NCBI GenBank assembly: GCA_964428795.1
Contig: CAYRZL010000050.1
Span: 1-20,486 of the forward strand
Length of the DNA: 20,486 nucleotides
Direction: 5' to 3'
Source: CAYRZL01 sp964428795
GTDB taxonomy: Bacteria > Bacillota > Clostridia > Lachnospirales > Lachnospiraceae
The notes below the pieces were generated by a model. It saw only the letters and a list, made by a program, of their open reading frames with translations. It was not told the DNA's origin and searched no databases. This document shows, piece after piece, positions 14,362 through 20,486 of this stretch. Each line of letters begins with the position of its first letter. Position 1 is the first letter of the stretch. The position numbers were made by a program, and so were the translations under genes.

Positions 14362-14579
14362 TCCGGCGGGGGAGGGATGGAAGAGGTATATTTTCTTTTC
14401 TTGTGAGATGCACGCTGATTTTTCCAGAAGGGGATTTTGAATCAAATGCGCCGAGCAGCAACCCATTTTTGCAGCGCAGGCGCAAATAAAAGGATTCAAA
14501 ATCCCCTTCTGAGCAAAATCCAGTGCAGCGAGGTTGAAAAGAAAATATACCTCTTTCAGCCCGCACAGTCGGACGATGC
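14356..14579 (+). repeat. Palindromic unit, copy R
   Basis: The unit is bounded by GCATCGTCCG (14356-14365) and CGGACGATGC (14570-14579). Stem 1 is 20 bp, AAGAGGTATATTTTCTTTTC (14381-14400) with 14536-14555. Stem 2 is 19 bp, CAGAAGGGGATTTTGAATC (14425-14443) with 14493-14511. The length of 224 bases matches the 225 of copy L. Confidence 0.88.
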
Positions 14580-14651
14580 TTCATTCCCCAAAAAAAAATC
14601 GGAGCCACAGCCTCTCGTCAGAGCAACAAACCGGAATTTGAAAAAAGGGGC

Positions 14652-14680
14652 TTGATATTTGTGAGGAAAAAAGGGATAAT
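14652..14680 (+). promoter_or_regulatory. Promoter of the parvulin gene
   Basis: TTGATA (14652-14657) and GATAAT (14675-14680) are 17 bases apart, 32 bases before the start codon. They begin just outside the inverted-repeat element. Confidence 0.6.
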
Positions 14681-14712
14681 ATTTCCTATAATGTTACTAA
14701 AGGAGAGAAAAA

Positions 14713-15450
14713 ATGAGCGAAGTTTTAGCAGTTGTTGCAGGAAAAGAAATCACACAGGAAGATTTTGATAAATTCATGGAGCGTGTTCCAGAGAACCAGA
14801 GAGCATATTTCACAGGTCCGGAAGCACAGCAGTTCTATCTGGATCAGTTGATCGAGATGAATCTGTTTGCTACATGGGCGAAGGAACAGAAAATGGACGA
14901 GTCTGACGAGTACAAAAAATCCATGGAAGATGTTGTCCGGGATATGCTGGCAAGACTGGCAATGAAAAAAGTATTTGCAGATATTGATGTATCAGAGGAT
15001 GAAATGAAAGCATACTATGATGAAAATCAGAATAAATTCCAGAAAGAAGCAATGGTACATGCAAAACATATTCTTGTAGACGATGAGGAGAAGTGTGCAA
15101 AGATTCTGGCAGAAATTCAGAATGGTGAAAAACCTTTTGAGGATGCAGCAGCAAGCTATTCTACCTGTCCTTCTAATGCGCAGGGCGGTGATCTGGGTGA
15201 GTTTGGAAGAGGCCGCATGGTAAAAGAATTTGAGGATGCCTCATTTGCAACAGAGCCGGGTAATATCACAGGACCGGTAAAAACACAGTTTGGTTACCAT
15301 CTGATTAAAGTAGTCAGCCGCAAAGAGGCAGATACAGCTCCGTTTGATGATGTAAAAGAGCATATTTACAAAGATCTCATGCAGCAAAAACAGGAGAAGG
15401 TGTATCTTGCAAAGGTTGCAGAGCTGAAAGAGCAGTTTATGGCTGAGTAA
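14713..15450 (+). CDS. Parvulin-type peptidyl-prolyl isomerase (PpiC/SurA-like), cytoplasmic
   Basis: The 245-residue protein has an N-terminal helical SurA-like segment (about 1-105) beginning VLAVVAGKEITQEDFDKF. A parvulin catalytic domain follows at about 110-207: AMVHAKHILV, FEDAAASYSTCPSNAQGGDLG (two adjoining pieces), FGYHLIKV. A charged helix ends the protein. Parvulins catalyse cis-trans isomerisation of proline peptide bonds and assist folding. Homologues such as PrsA are secreted lipoproteins, but here there is no signal peptide or lipobox, so it should act in the cytosol. AAAGGAGAG fixes the start. It is monocistronic, with its own promoter and terminator. Confidence 0.92.
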   Translation: MSEVLAVVAGKEITQEDFDKFMERVPENQRAYFTGPEAQQFYLDQLIEMNLFATWAKEQKMDESDEYKKSMEDVVRDMLARLAMKKVFADIDVSEDEMKAYYDENQNKFQKEAMVHAKHILVDDEEKCAKILAEIQNGEKPFEDAAASYSTCPSNAQGGDLGEFGRGRMVKEFEDASFATEPGNITGPVKTQFGYHLIKVVSRKEADTAPFDDVKEHIYKDLMQQKQEKVYLAKVAELKEQFMAE

Positions 15451-15498
15451 AAGGTAGTGCTAGTACCGGAATATAGGCATAAGTGTGAAAAAACGAAG

Positions 15499-15530
15499 AG
15501 CAGTCGGAATTTTGATTTCGGCTGCTTTTT
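15499..15530 (+). terminator. Terminator after the parvulin gene
   Basis: AGCAGTCGGAAT (15499-15510) pairs with ATTTCGGCTGCT (15515-15526), with two wobble pairs and a 4-base loop, then TTTTT. It lies before the true start of the next gene and argues against the upstream in-frame ATG at 15485. Confidence 0.75.
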
Positions 15531-15547
15531 CAAACGAGGAGACAGTG

Positions 15548-16759
15548 ATGGAAAAGGAAAATCTGGCAATCGTAACGTTGAAAAAAGGAGAAGGAAGAAC
15601 CATAAAGGCAGGGGGCGCATGGATTTTTGACAATGAGATCAGCACGATCATGGGAACCTTTCAAAACGGTGATATTGTGCTGATACATGATTTTGACGGA
15701 TATCCTATGGGAAAGGGATTTATCAATCAAAATTCTAAAATTCGCATCCGAATGATGACCAGAAAGGTGAATACGGTGATCAACGAAGATTTCCTGCGTA
15801 TGCGTCTGCAAAACGCATGGGATTACCGGAAACATACGGTGGATACATCCAGTTGCCGCGTGGTGTTTGGAGAAGCAGATTTTCTTCCGGGCTTGGTCAT
15901 CGATAAGTATGAGGATGTGCTGGTGGTACAGTCTCTGGCGCTGGGGATTGATCGGATGAAAGAGACGATCGTCAGTCTCCTGAAAGACATTTTGGCGAAG
16001 GATGGGATTTTGATTCGGGGCGTGTACGAGCGCAGTGACGCAAAGGAGCGGAAAAAAGAAGGCATGGACCGTATGAAAGGTTTTATCGGGGAAGCGTTTG
16101 ATACGAATGTGCAGATCGTGGAAAACGGTGTCAAATATATGGTGGATGTGAAAGACGGACAAAAGACCGGATTTTTTCTCGATCAGAAATATAACCGGCT
16201 TGCCATACAGAGATTGTGCACAGGCAAGCGTGTGCTGGACTGCTTTACCCATATGGGAACCTTTGCTTTGAATGCGGGCATTGCCGGAGCGTCTGAGGTG
16301 ACCGGACTGGACATATCCGAATATGCGGTGCAGCAGGCCACAGAAAATGCGTTCCTTAACGGTTTGCAGGATACGGTGCATTTTCGGGCGGCAGACGTGT
16401 TTGATGAGCTGCCGAGACTGGCGGAGGCAGGCGAGAAATTTGATGTTGTTATTTTGGATCCGCCGGCTTTTACAAAATCCAGAGAAACGATTAAAAATGC
16501 CATGAAAGGTTACCGGGAAATCAATATCCGCGGATTGAAGCTGGTGAAGGATGGCGGATATCTTGCCACCTGTTCCTGTTCTCATTTTATGGATTATGAG
16601 AATTTCACAAAAGTGATAAAACAGGCGGCGCAGAGTGCTCACAAGCGTCTGCGTCAGGTGGAATACCGGACACAGGCAGCAGATCATCCGATTTTGTGGG
16701 CGGCAGATGAATCTTATTATTTGAAATTTTATATTTTTCAGGTTTGCGAGGAAAAATAG
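15548..16759 (+). CDS. Class I rRNA large-subunit methyltransferase (RlmI-like)
   Basis: The 403-residue protein has an N-terminal PUA RNA-binding domain (about 5-80: GEGRTIKAGGAWIFDNEIS). A linking domain contains FLPGLVIDKYEDVLVVQ, and the Rossmann methyltransferase runs from about 195 to 395. SAM-site and catalytic motifs are TGFFLDQKYNR, VLDCFTHMGTFALNA, VTGLDISEYAV and VILDPPAFTKS. CSCSHFM supplies cysteines late in the fold. RlmI in Escherichia coli makes 5-methylcytidine at 23S rRNA position 1962; the exact site here is inferred. The start at 15548 has GAGGAG nearby and follows the terminator hairpin. The next gene is another rRNA methyltransferase 27 bases away, probably in the same operon. 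Confidence 0.9.
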   Translation: MEKENLAIVTLKKGEGRTIKAGGAWIFDNEISTIMGTFQNGDIVLIHDFDGYPMGKGFINQNSKIRIRMMTRKVNTVINEDFLRMRLQNAWDYRKHTVDTSSCRVVFGEADFLPGLVIDKYEDVLVVQSLALGIDRMKETIVSLLKDILAKDGILIRGVYERSDAKERKKEGMDRMKGFIGEAFDTNVQIVENGVKYMVDVKDGQKTGFFLDQKYNRLAIQRLCTGKRVLDCFTHMGTFALNAGIAGASEVTGLDISEYAVQQATENAFLNGLQDTVHFRAADVFDELPRLAEAGEKFDVVILDPPAFTKSRETIKNAMKGYREINIRGLKLVKDGGYLATCSCSHFMDYENFTKVIKQAAQSAHKRLRQVEYRTQAADHPILWAADESYYLKFYIFQVCEEK

Positions 16760-16786
16760 TCAGAATAAATGTTTGAGGTACAAAAA

Positions 16787-17980
16787 ATGAAGCCGGAGAA
16801 ACAAAGGAAAGAAAACAGGCAGAAAACAGAGAGACAGAACGTGCTGTGCCCGGTGGCGAAAAAATGCGGAGGCTGTCAGTATCTGCATTTGACCAATGAG
16901 CAGCAATTACGCAGGAAGCAGAAACAGGTGGAAGAGCTTTTAGGGCCATTTTGCAAGGTGCACCCCATTGTAGGAATGGAGCAGCCTTTTCATTACCGAA
17001 ATAAGGTTCATGCTGTATTTGACCGTACCAGACGAGGTGAGATTATCTCCGGTGTGTACGAGCAAAATTCTCACCGGGTCGTTCCGGTGGAACAGTGTAT
17101 GATCGAGGATGAAAAGGCGGATGCAATCATACGGGATATCCGGGGACTGCTCAAGTCCTTTAAGATCAAAACCTATGATGAGGATACCGGATACGGTCTG
17201 CTTCGTCATGTGTTGATCCGGCGCGGATTTTCCACGGACCAGATTATGGTGGTGTTGGTACTTGGCTCCCCTGTTTTACCGGGAAAAAACAATTTTGTAA
17301 AAGCGTTGCGGAAACTGCATCCGGAAATCACGACGATTATCCTGAATGTGAATGATAAAAAGACCAGTATGGTGCTGGGAGATCGGGAGACAGTGATCTA
17401 CGGGAAGGGATATATTGAGGATGTGCTTTGCGGACGGACCTTTCGTATTTCCGCCAAATCCTTTTATCAGATCAATCCGGTACAGACGGAAAAGCTGTAT
17501 GAGAAAGCCATGGAACTGGCAGGGCTGACGGGAAAAGAACGGGTCATTGATGCCTACTGCGGAATCGGCGCCATTGGCATGTGTGCGGCAAAGCATGCAG
17601 GGGAAGTCATCGGTGTGGAGCTTAATAAGGATGCGGTGCGGGATGCTATTCAGAATGCAAAACGCAACGGTGTGAAAAATATCCGTTTTTATGCCAAAGA
17701 TGCCGGCAAATTTATGGTGCAGATGGCAGAACAGGGAGAGAAAGCGGACGTGGTTTTTATGGATCCGCCCAGAGGCGGTTCGGATGAGGCATTTTTGTCC
17801 TCCGTGGTGAAGCTGGCTCCCAAGAGGGTGGTCTATATTTCCTGTAATCCGCAGACGCAGGCAAGGGATCTGAAGTATCTGACAAAGAAAGGATACATGG
17901 TGGAGGGGGCATGGCCCTATGATTTATTTCCTTTTACGGAGCATGTGGAGACGGTTGCTCTTCTCGTTAAGAAACGTTGA
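16787..17980 (+). CDS. 23S rRNA (uracil-5-)-methyltransferase, RlmD/RumA type
   Basis: The 397-residue protein belongs to the TrmA/RumA/RlmCD family, which methylates C5 of uracil in 23S rRNA using SAM. An N-terminal iron-sulfur motif CPVAKKCGGCQY gives three cysteines, and VEQC supplies the fourth. The TRAM domain found in longer homologues is missing. The SAM fold shows QINPVQTEKLY, VIDAYCGIGAIGM and GVELNKDAV. Catalysis is served by FMDPPRGGSDE and the nucleophile motif YISCNPQTQARDL; the C-terminus FPFTEHVETVALLVKKR carries the catalytic Glu. ATG 16787 is preferred over 16769 because GAGG at 16775-16778 is well spaced for it. The last codons are echoed at 18868-18906, which suggests this 3' end was an integration site. 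Confidence 0.92.
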   Translation: MKPEKQRKENRQKTERQNVLCPVAKKCGGCQYLHLTNEQQLRRKQKQVEELLGPFCKVHPIVGMEQPFHYRNKVHAVFDRTRRGEIISGVYEQNSHRVVPVEQCMIEDEKADAIIRDIRGLLKSFKIKTYDEDTGYGLLRHVLIRRGFSTDQIMVVLVLGSPVLPGKNNFVKALRKLHPEITTIILNVNDKKTSMVLGDRETVIYGKGYIEDVLCGRTFRISAKSFYQINPVQTEKLYEKAMELAGLTGKERVIDAYCGIGAIGMCAAKHAGEVIGVELNKDAVRDAIQNAKRNGVKNIRFYAKDAGKFMVQMAEQGEKADVVFMDPPRGGSDEAFLSSVVKLAPKRVVYISCNPQTQARDLKYLTKKGYMVEGAWPYDLFPFTEHVETVALLVKKR

Positions 17981-18329
17981 TTTTGTCGGGCCCGGCAGCC
18001 CCGTCAAAACCCTGTTTTCCATTTACCCCATCTAAAGCAAAGTATTTAATTTATATCTTAAGTGTAAATGAGCGAGAATTAAAAGAAATGTGTACATTGG
18101 TCATTGACATTTTATAAGACTTATAAGAAAATGCAGAAAGAAAAAAAACGCCTGTACAGTATCGAGGAGATGAAGATGTACTATGAGATTTTTGAAGAGG
18201 ATTAAAGGGTGTCGGTTTTGATGAAGTTTCCTTCGGATACTTGGTAACGAAAAGAAACCTCCACCGGAGCTTTCTTATAGGATAACAACGACTGAGCGCG
18301 GAAAGATTTATAGGCGTTCCCTGTCAATT
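17981..18329. other. Intergenic scar region, no intact gene
   Basis: This begins with a hairpin TTTTGTCGGG / CCCGTCAAAA (17981-18009, one mismatch) that lacks a T-run and is a weak terminator at best. A 24-codon frame (18131-18205, MQKEKKRLYSIEEMKMYYEI..) follows TTGACA at 18107-18112; it may be a remnant and I do not recognise it. A single hairpin repeat unit sits at 18236-18277. The base composition is AT-rich. The segment looks like decayed mobile DNA. Confidence 0.5.
18236..18277 (+). repeat. Dispersed hairpin repeat, one degenerate unit
   Basis: GATACTTGGTAAC (18236-18248), a variant of the unit's tail, precedes the hairpin at 18251-18277 with arms AAAGAAACCTCC and GGAGCTTTCTTA. It matches the units at 12238-12322. 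Confidence 0.85.
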
Positions 18330-18837
18330 ATGATGGGGAATATCATTATCGCAGCGGCAGTACGAAACAGCAGCCTGCTTCCTTTTGGTTGGACGGCTGA
18401 GACTTTGCTGGAGGCGCATTCATCAAAGCCTTTTAATCCGGATATAGCGAGGGTATTCTACCGTGCAGGTTATATTGAGAGCTGGGGACGTGGAATTCAG
18501 AAGATTTGTGATGCCTGCAAAAATCTCGGCGCGGATGGGCCGGAGTATATCGTTCATGGCGAGGATATCATGGTGAAGTTCAAAGCGCTCCAAAGTATCA
18601 GATTCAAAAGTTCCAAAGCACCAAAGCACCGCAGATTTTGGTGCTTTGGATGACGCTTTGGTGAAAAAGATTCTGGAAGTGTTACGACGTAAACCAGAAA
18701 TTTCACAAAGCGAAATGGCAGAAGAACTTGGAACTACAAGACGGGTAATTCAAAAGAAAATGATCCTTTTGAAAGAGATTGGGAAAATTGAACGCATTGG
18801 CGGCAAGCGTTATGGTCATTGGGAAATTCATGAGTAA
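18330..18837 (+). pseudogene. Broken AlbA/Schlafen-type ATP-binding regulator
   Basis: Two overlapping frames encode the C-terminal half of one protein. The first (to 18653) contains LPFGWTAETLLEAHSS, FNPDIARVFYRAGYIESWGR and GIQKICDAC. These are typical of the GHKL-like domain in COG2865-type regulators with an AlbA_2 N-terminus. The second, in the +1 frame, encodes a winged helix (ISQSEMAEELGTTRRVIQKK, IGKIERIGGKRYGHWEIHE) and stops at 18837. Intact homologues have both parts in one chain. The N-terminal AlbA domain is absent, and a frameshift lies between about 18575 and 18646. A 10-bp inverted repeat CCAAAGCACC / GGTGCTTTGG sits at the linker. Such proteins are common in accessory islands. 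Confidence 0.75.
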
Positions 18838-18867
18838 AATCTGTCGAATTTGACGGGTTTAGGCAGA

Positions 18868-18906
18868 GTTGAGACCGTCGCTCTTCTAACCCGGAAAGCA
18901 CGCTAA
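18868..18906 (+). pseudogene. Detached 3' end of a second uracil methyltransferase gene
   Basis: The bases read VETVALLTRKAR-stop. The rlmD-type gene at 16787-17980 ends VETVALLVKKR-stop. Over 20 bases (18868-18887 against 17945-17964) 17 match, and all three differences are at third codon positions. No other part of the gene is present here. This is best explained as the original gene end displaced by an insertion. Confidence 0.65.
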
Positions 18907-18931
18907 AATGCAGGATTAAAAACATACAGGA

Positions 18932-18962
18932 TTTTGCCCCCGGTATTTAACCGGGGGCAAAA
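18932..18962. terminator. Strong bidirectional terminator
   Basis: TTTTGCCCCCGG (18932-18943) pairs perfectly with CCGGGGGCAAAA (18951-18962) around a 7-base loop. It lies just past the stop of the minus-strand cell-wall-binding gene. Confidence 0.92.
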
Positions 18963-18974
18963 ATCATGGAGAAA

Positions 18975-20456
18975 CTATTTTATTACCTTACCTTTTTTAA
19001 CAGTGTATGTAATTTTACCGACCTTCACCTTGCCGGAGTAATCAAATCTTACCTTACCATCCTTTACATACCATGTTCCGTTTTTGTTTGATGCGATTCC
19101 GGTAAATTTGAAATCAACCTTACCGTTCTTTACATACCACCAGCCGCTAGCGTTTTTGTAGTTTGCAACGCCGGTATATCCGAGCTGTACTTTTCCTCCG
19201 ACTACATACCACCAGCCATTCTTATTCTTTGCTACGGTATTTGCGGTAAAATCTACTTTTCCATTTTTGATATACCACCAGCCGCTAGCGTTTTTGTAGT
19301 TTGCAACGCCGGTATAGCTGGTCTGAACTTTACTTCCTACTACATAATACCATGTTCCTTTTGTCCCAATCGCACCATTGGAATCCTTGATGACGCTGTT
19401 CTGTTTTAAGGTTACCTGACCTTTTTCTACATACCATGTTCCCTTATTATTTTTGGAGAAACCTGTGTAGGTGAAGTCTACTGCACCCTTCTTAATGTAC
19501 CACCAGCCATTAGCATTTTTGTAGTTTGCAACGCCGGTATAGCCGGTCTGAACTTTACTTCCTACTACATAATACCATGTTCCCTTTGTTCCAATAGCTC
19601 CTGTGGTGTCTTTGATAACACTGTTTTTATTAAATGTCACCTTACCGTTTTCTATGTACCATTTACCATTGGAGTTTGAAGCAAATCCGGTGTAAGAGGT
19701 ATCAACTTTGCCATTCTTATCCACATACCACCAGCTCTTATTTTCATCGATTTTTCTGTTCTCATCCTTGATTACGGTAGCTGTGTCCCGGCTGGTTTTC
19801 CCGTTTTCATAATAATACCAGGTGCTGCCTGATTTGACGAATCCGTCAGGCGCATCCTCTACCGGAAGAAGGTAGAAGAAGGCTCTGGTTATCATTTTGT
19901 TGTTCAGAGAAATATCACAATAATAGTATGTATAGCTATTCTTTGCGTTATAAAAATCTTCTGACGAAACGGTGAAGGTATAGCTGGAGCTTGTTGCACA
20001 GGATATCTCATCATCATCCCAGTCGTTTTTGTACCACTGGAATGTAAATTTGCTGATATCTTTTACAGGGGCGCCTGTGTAATCATAGATGACAGGGGTC
20101 AGTGTAAGCTTATCGCCGACAGAGGTATATATTGGCGCATCATTTTCGTCGGTATAGAAATAGGTGTTTTTGTCATAGAGATAAACCCTTGCTGTGCCAT
20201 AGTATTCACCATTCAAATATACCTTGCACAGATAATATTTATCTCTGGTATATTCTCCATTATAATAGTAAAAATCGTCCTTTGCAGCTTTATTTACAGT
20301 GTAAGCAGCGCTTGTCGCTCCCTCAATTTTCGTTTCGACGTATTCTTCAAATACTTCATCATAGCTATCTGTGTACCACTGGAACGTGAATTTGCTTAGA
20401 TCTGCTGCATCAGTACCGGTGTAGTCATAAATCTCCTGAGTTTTACACTTAATCAT
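18975..20456 (-). CDS. Cell-wall-binding repeat protein, 5' end missing or broken
   Basis: At least 493 residues are encoded. The first part has two Ig-like repeats with IYDYTG-x(8)-SKFTFQWY near residues 9-28 and about 122-142. The second part (about 208-480) consists of tandem aromatic repeats of the glucan/choline-binding type (GWWYVKNGKVDF, GTWYVEKGQVT, GTWYYVVGSKVQT), which anchor surface proteins to the wall. There is no signal peptide or ribosome site at the first ATG, which lies inside an Ig-like repeat. An in-frame TAA stands at the very edge of the window (20484-20486). The real start should therefore be further upstream, with a frameshift, sequence error or true truncation in between. 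The catalytic or adhesive part, if any, is not visible. Confidence 0.8.
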   Translation of the reverse strand: MIKCKTQEIYDYTGTDAADLSKFTFQWYTDSYDEVFEEYVETKIEGATSAAYTVNKAAKDDFYYYNGEYTRDKYYLCKVYLNGEYYGTARVYLYDKNTYFYTDENDAPIYTSVGDKLTLTPVIYDYTGAPVKDISKFTFQWYKNDWDDDEISCATSSSYTFTVSSEDFYNAKNSYTYYYCDISLNNKMITRAFFYLLPVEDAPDGFVKSGSTWYYYENGKTSRDTATVIKDENRKIDENKSWWYVDKNGKVDTSYTGFASNSNGKWYIENGKVTFNKNSVIKDTTGAIGTKGTWYYVVGSKVQTGYTGVANYKNANGWWYIKKGAVDFTYTGFSKNNKGTWYVEKGQVTLKQNSVIKDSNGAIGTKGTWYYVVGSKVQTSYTGVANYKNASGWWYIKNGKVDFTANTVAKNKNGWWYVVGGKVQLGYTGVANYKNASGWWYVKNGKVDFKFTGIASNKNGTWYVKDGKVRFDYSGKVKVGKITYTVKKGKVIK

Positions 20457-20486
20457 TCGATATATGTCCGGTAACCCTTGTGGTTA

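Larger units (their letters stand above)
13813..14638. repeat. Composite nested inverted-repeat element, no credible gene
   Basis: The interval between the flavodoxin-fold gene and the parvulin gene is filled by nested inverted repeats. The outer arms share TCCGGTTT (13817-13824) with AAACCGGA (14628-14635), TGACG with CGTCA, AGGCTGTGGCTCCG (13839-13852) with its exact complement (14600-14613), and TTTGGGGA (13858-13865) with TCCCCAAA (14585-14592). Inside lie two ~225-bp palindromic units in opposite orientation and a central segment bounded by a 22-bp perfect inverted repeat. Open frames of up to about 165 codons cross it on both strands. They follow the repeats, lack ribosome sites and resemble no protein. 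It may be a fold-back mobile element or a structured RNA or DNA locus. Confidence 0.85.

Noticed and set aside
13986..14608. Open frames of 106-167 codons on both strands inside the repeat element
   Set aside because: They track the inverted repeats, so similar peptides appear on both strands. They have no ribosome sites and resemble no known protein.
15485..15547. Upstream start for the RlmI-like gene
   Set aside because: It overlaps the parvulin terminator hairpin and adds a 21-residue extension not expected before the PUA domain.
15530..16687. 385-codon minus-strand frame
   Set aside because: It is antisense to the RlmI-like gene and has His/Gln/Ile-rich shadow composition without a recognisable domain.

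Overview
The window reads as a low-to-medium GC, endospore-forming, anaerobic Firmicute, most likely a gut Lachnospiraceae (Clostridia). The evidence is a CotJ spore-coat operon, a dicluster ferredoxin paired with a Crp/Fnr regulator, strong AGGAGG ribosome sites, TTG/GTG starts, and proteins that look like those of that family. The genus cannot be fixed from this sequence. I see no rRNA, tRNA or CRISPR array.

Layout. (1) Positions 1-2850 are AT-rich accessory DNA. They hold a partial C-terminus, a zinc-finger pRiA4b ORF3-like protein, a HipA-like kinase interrupted by a 100-N assembly gap, a small translationally coupled partner, and the C-terminal remnant of a DDE transposase. (2) Positions 2851-4990 are a redox or stress block: a Cu/Zn superoxide dismutase without a signal peptide, a convergent Crp/Fnr regulator, and a divergent ferredoxin. 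The regulator-ferredoxin gap carries several palindromes. (3) Positions 4998-11160 are envelope functions: a FUSC-type membrane protein, a condensation-fold acyltransferase fused to a membrane domain, a two-SH3b lipoprotein and a MATE exporter. (4) Positions 11216-12221 are a CotJA-CotJB fusion overlapping the manganese-catalase-like coat protein CotJC. (5) Positions 12238-14640 are repeat-rich: tandem 43-bp hairpin repeats, a dead PadR gene with a large intact palindrome, a flavodoxin-fold oxidoreductase, and an ~825-bp composite inverted-repeat element without a credible gene. (6) Positions 14713-17980 are housekeeping: a cytoplasmic parvulin, an RlmI-like methyltransferase and an RlmD/RumA-type uracil methyltransferase. 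(7) Positions 17981-18906 look like a decayed insertion at the 3' end of the uracil methyltransferase gene: a second copy of that gene's last codons lies downstream of a broken ATP-binding regulator. (8) Positions 18975-20456 encode a cell-wall-binding repeat protein whose beginning is missing or broken.

The most unusual object is the element at 13813-14638. It contains two ~225-bp copies of one palindromic unit in opposite orientation. The stem sequences differ between the copies, but pairing is kept within each. A module of it (hairpin plus GCATGCTTGGCAAC) recurs as short hairpin repeats at three other places in the window. The HipA-like kinase cassette near the left end is the best candidate for a poorly described protein system.
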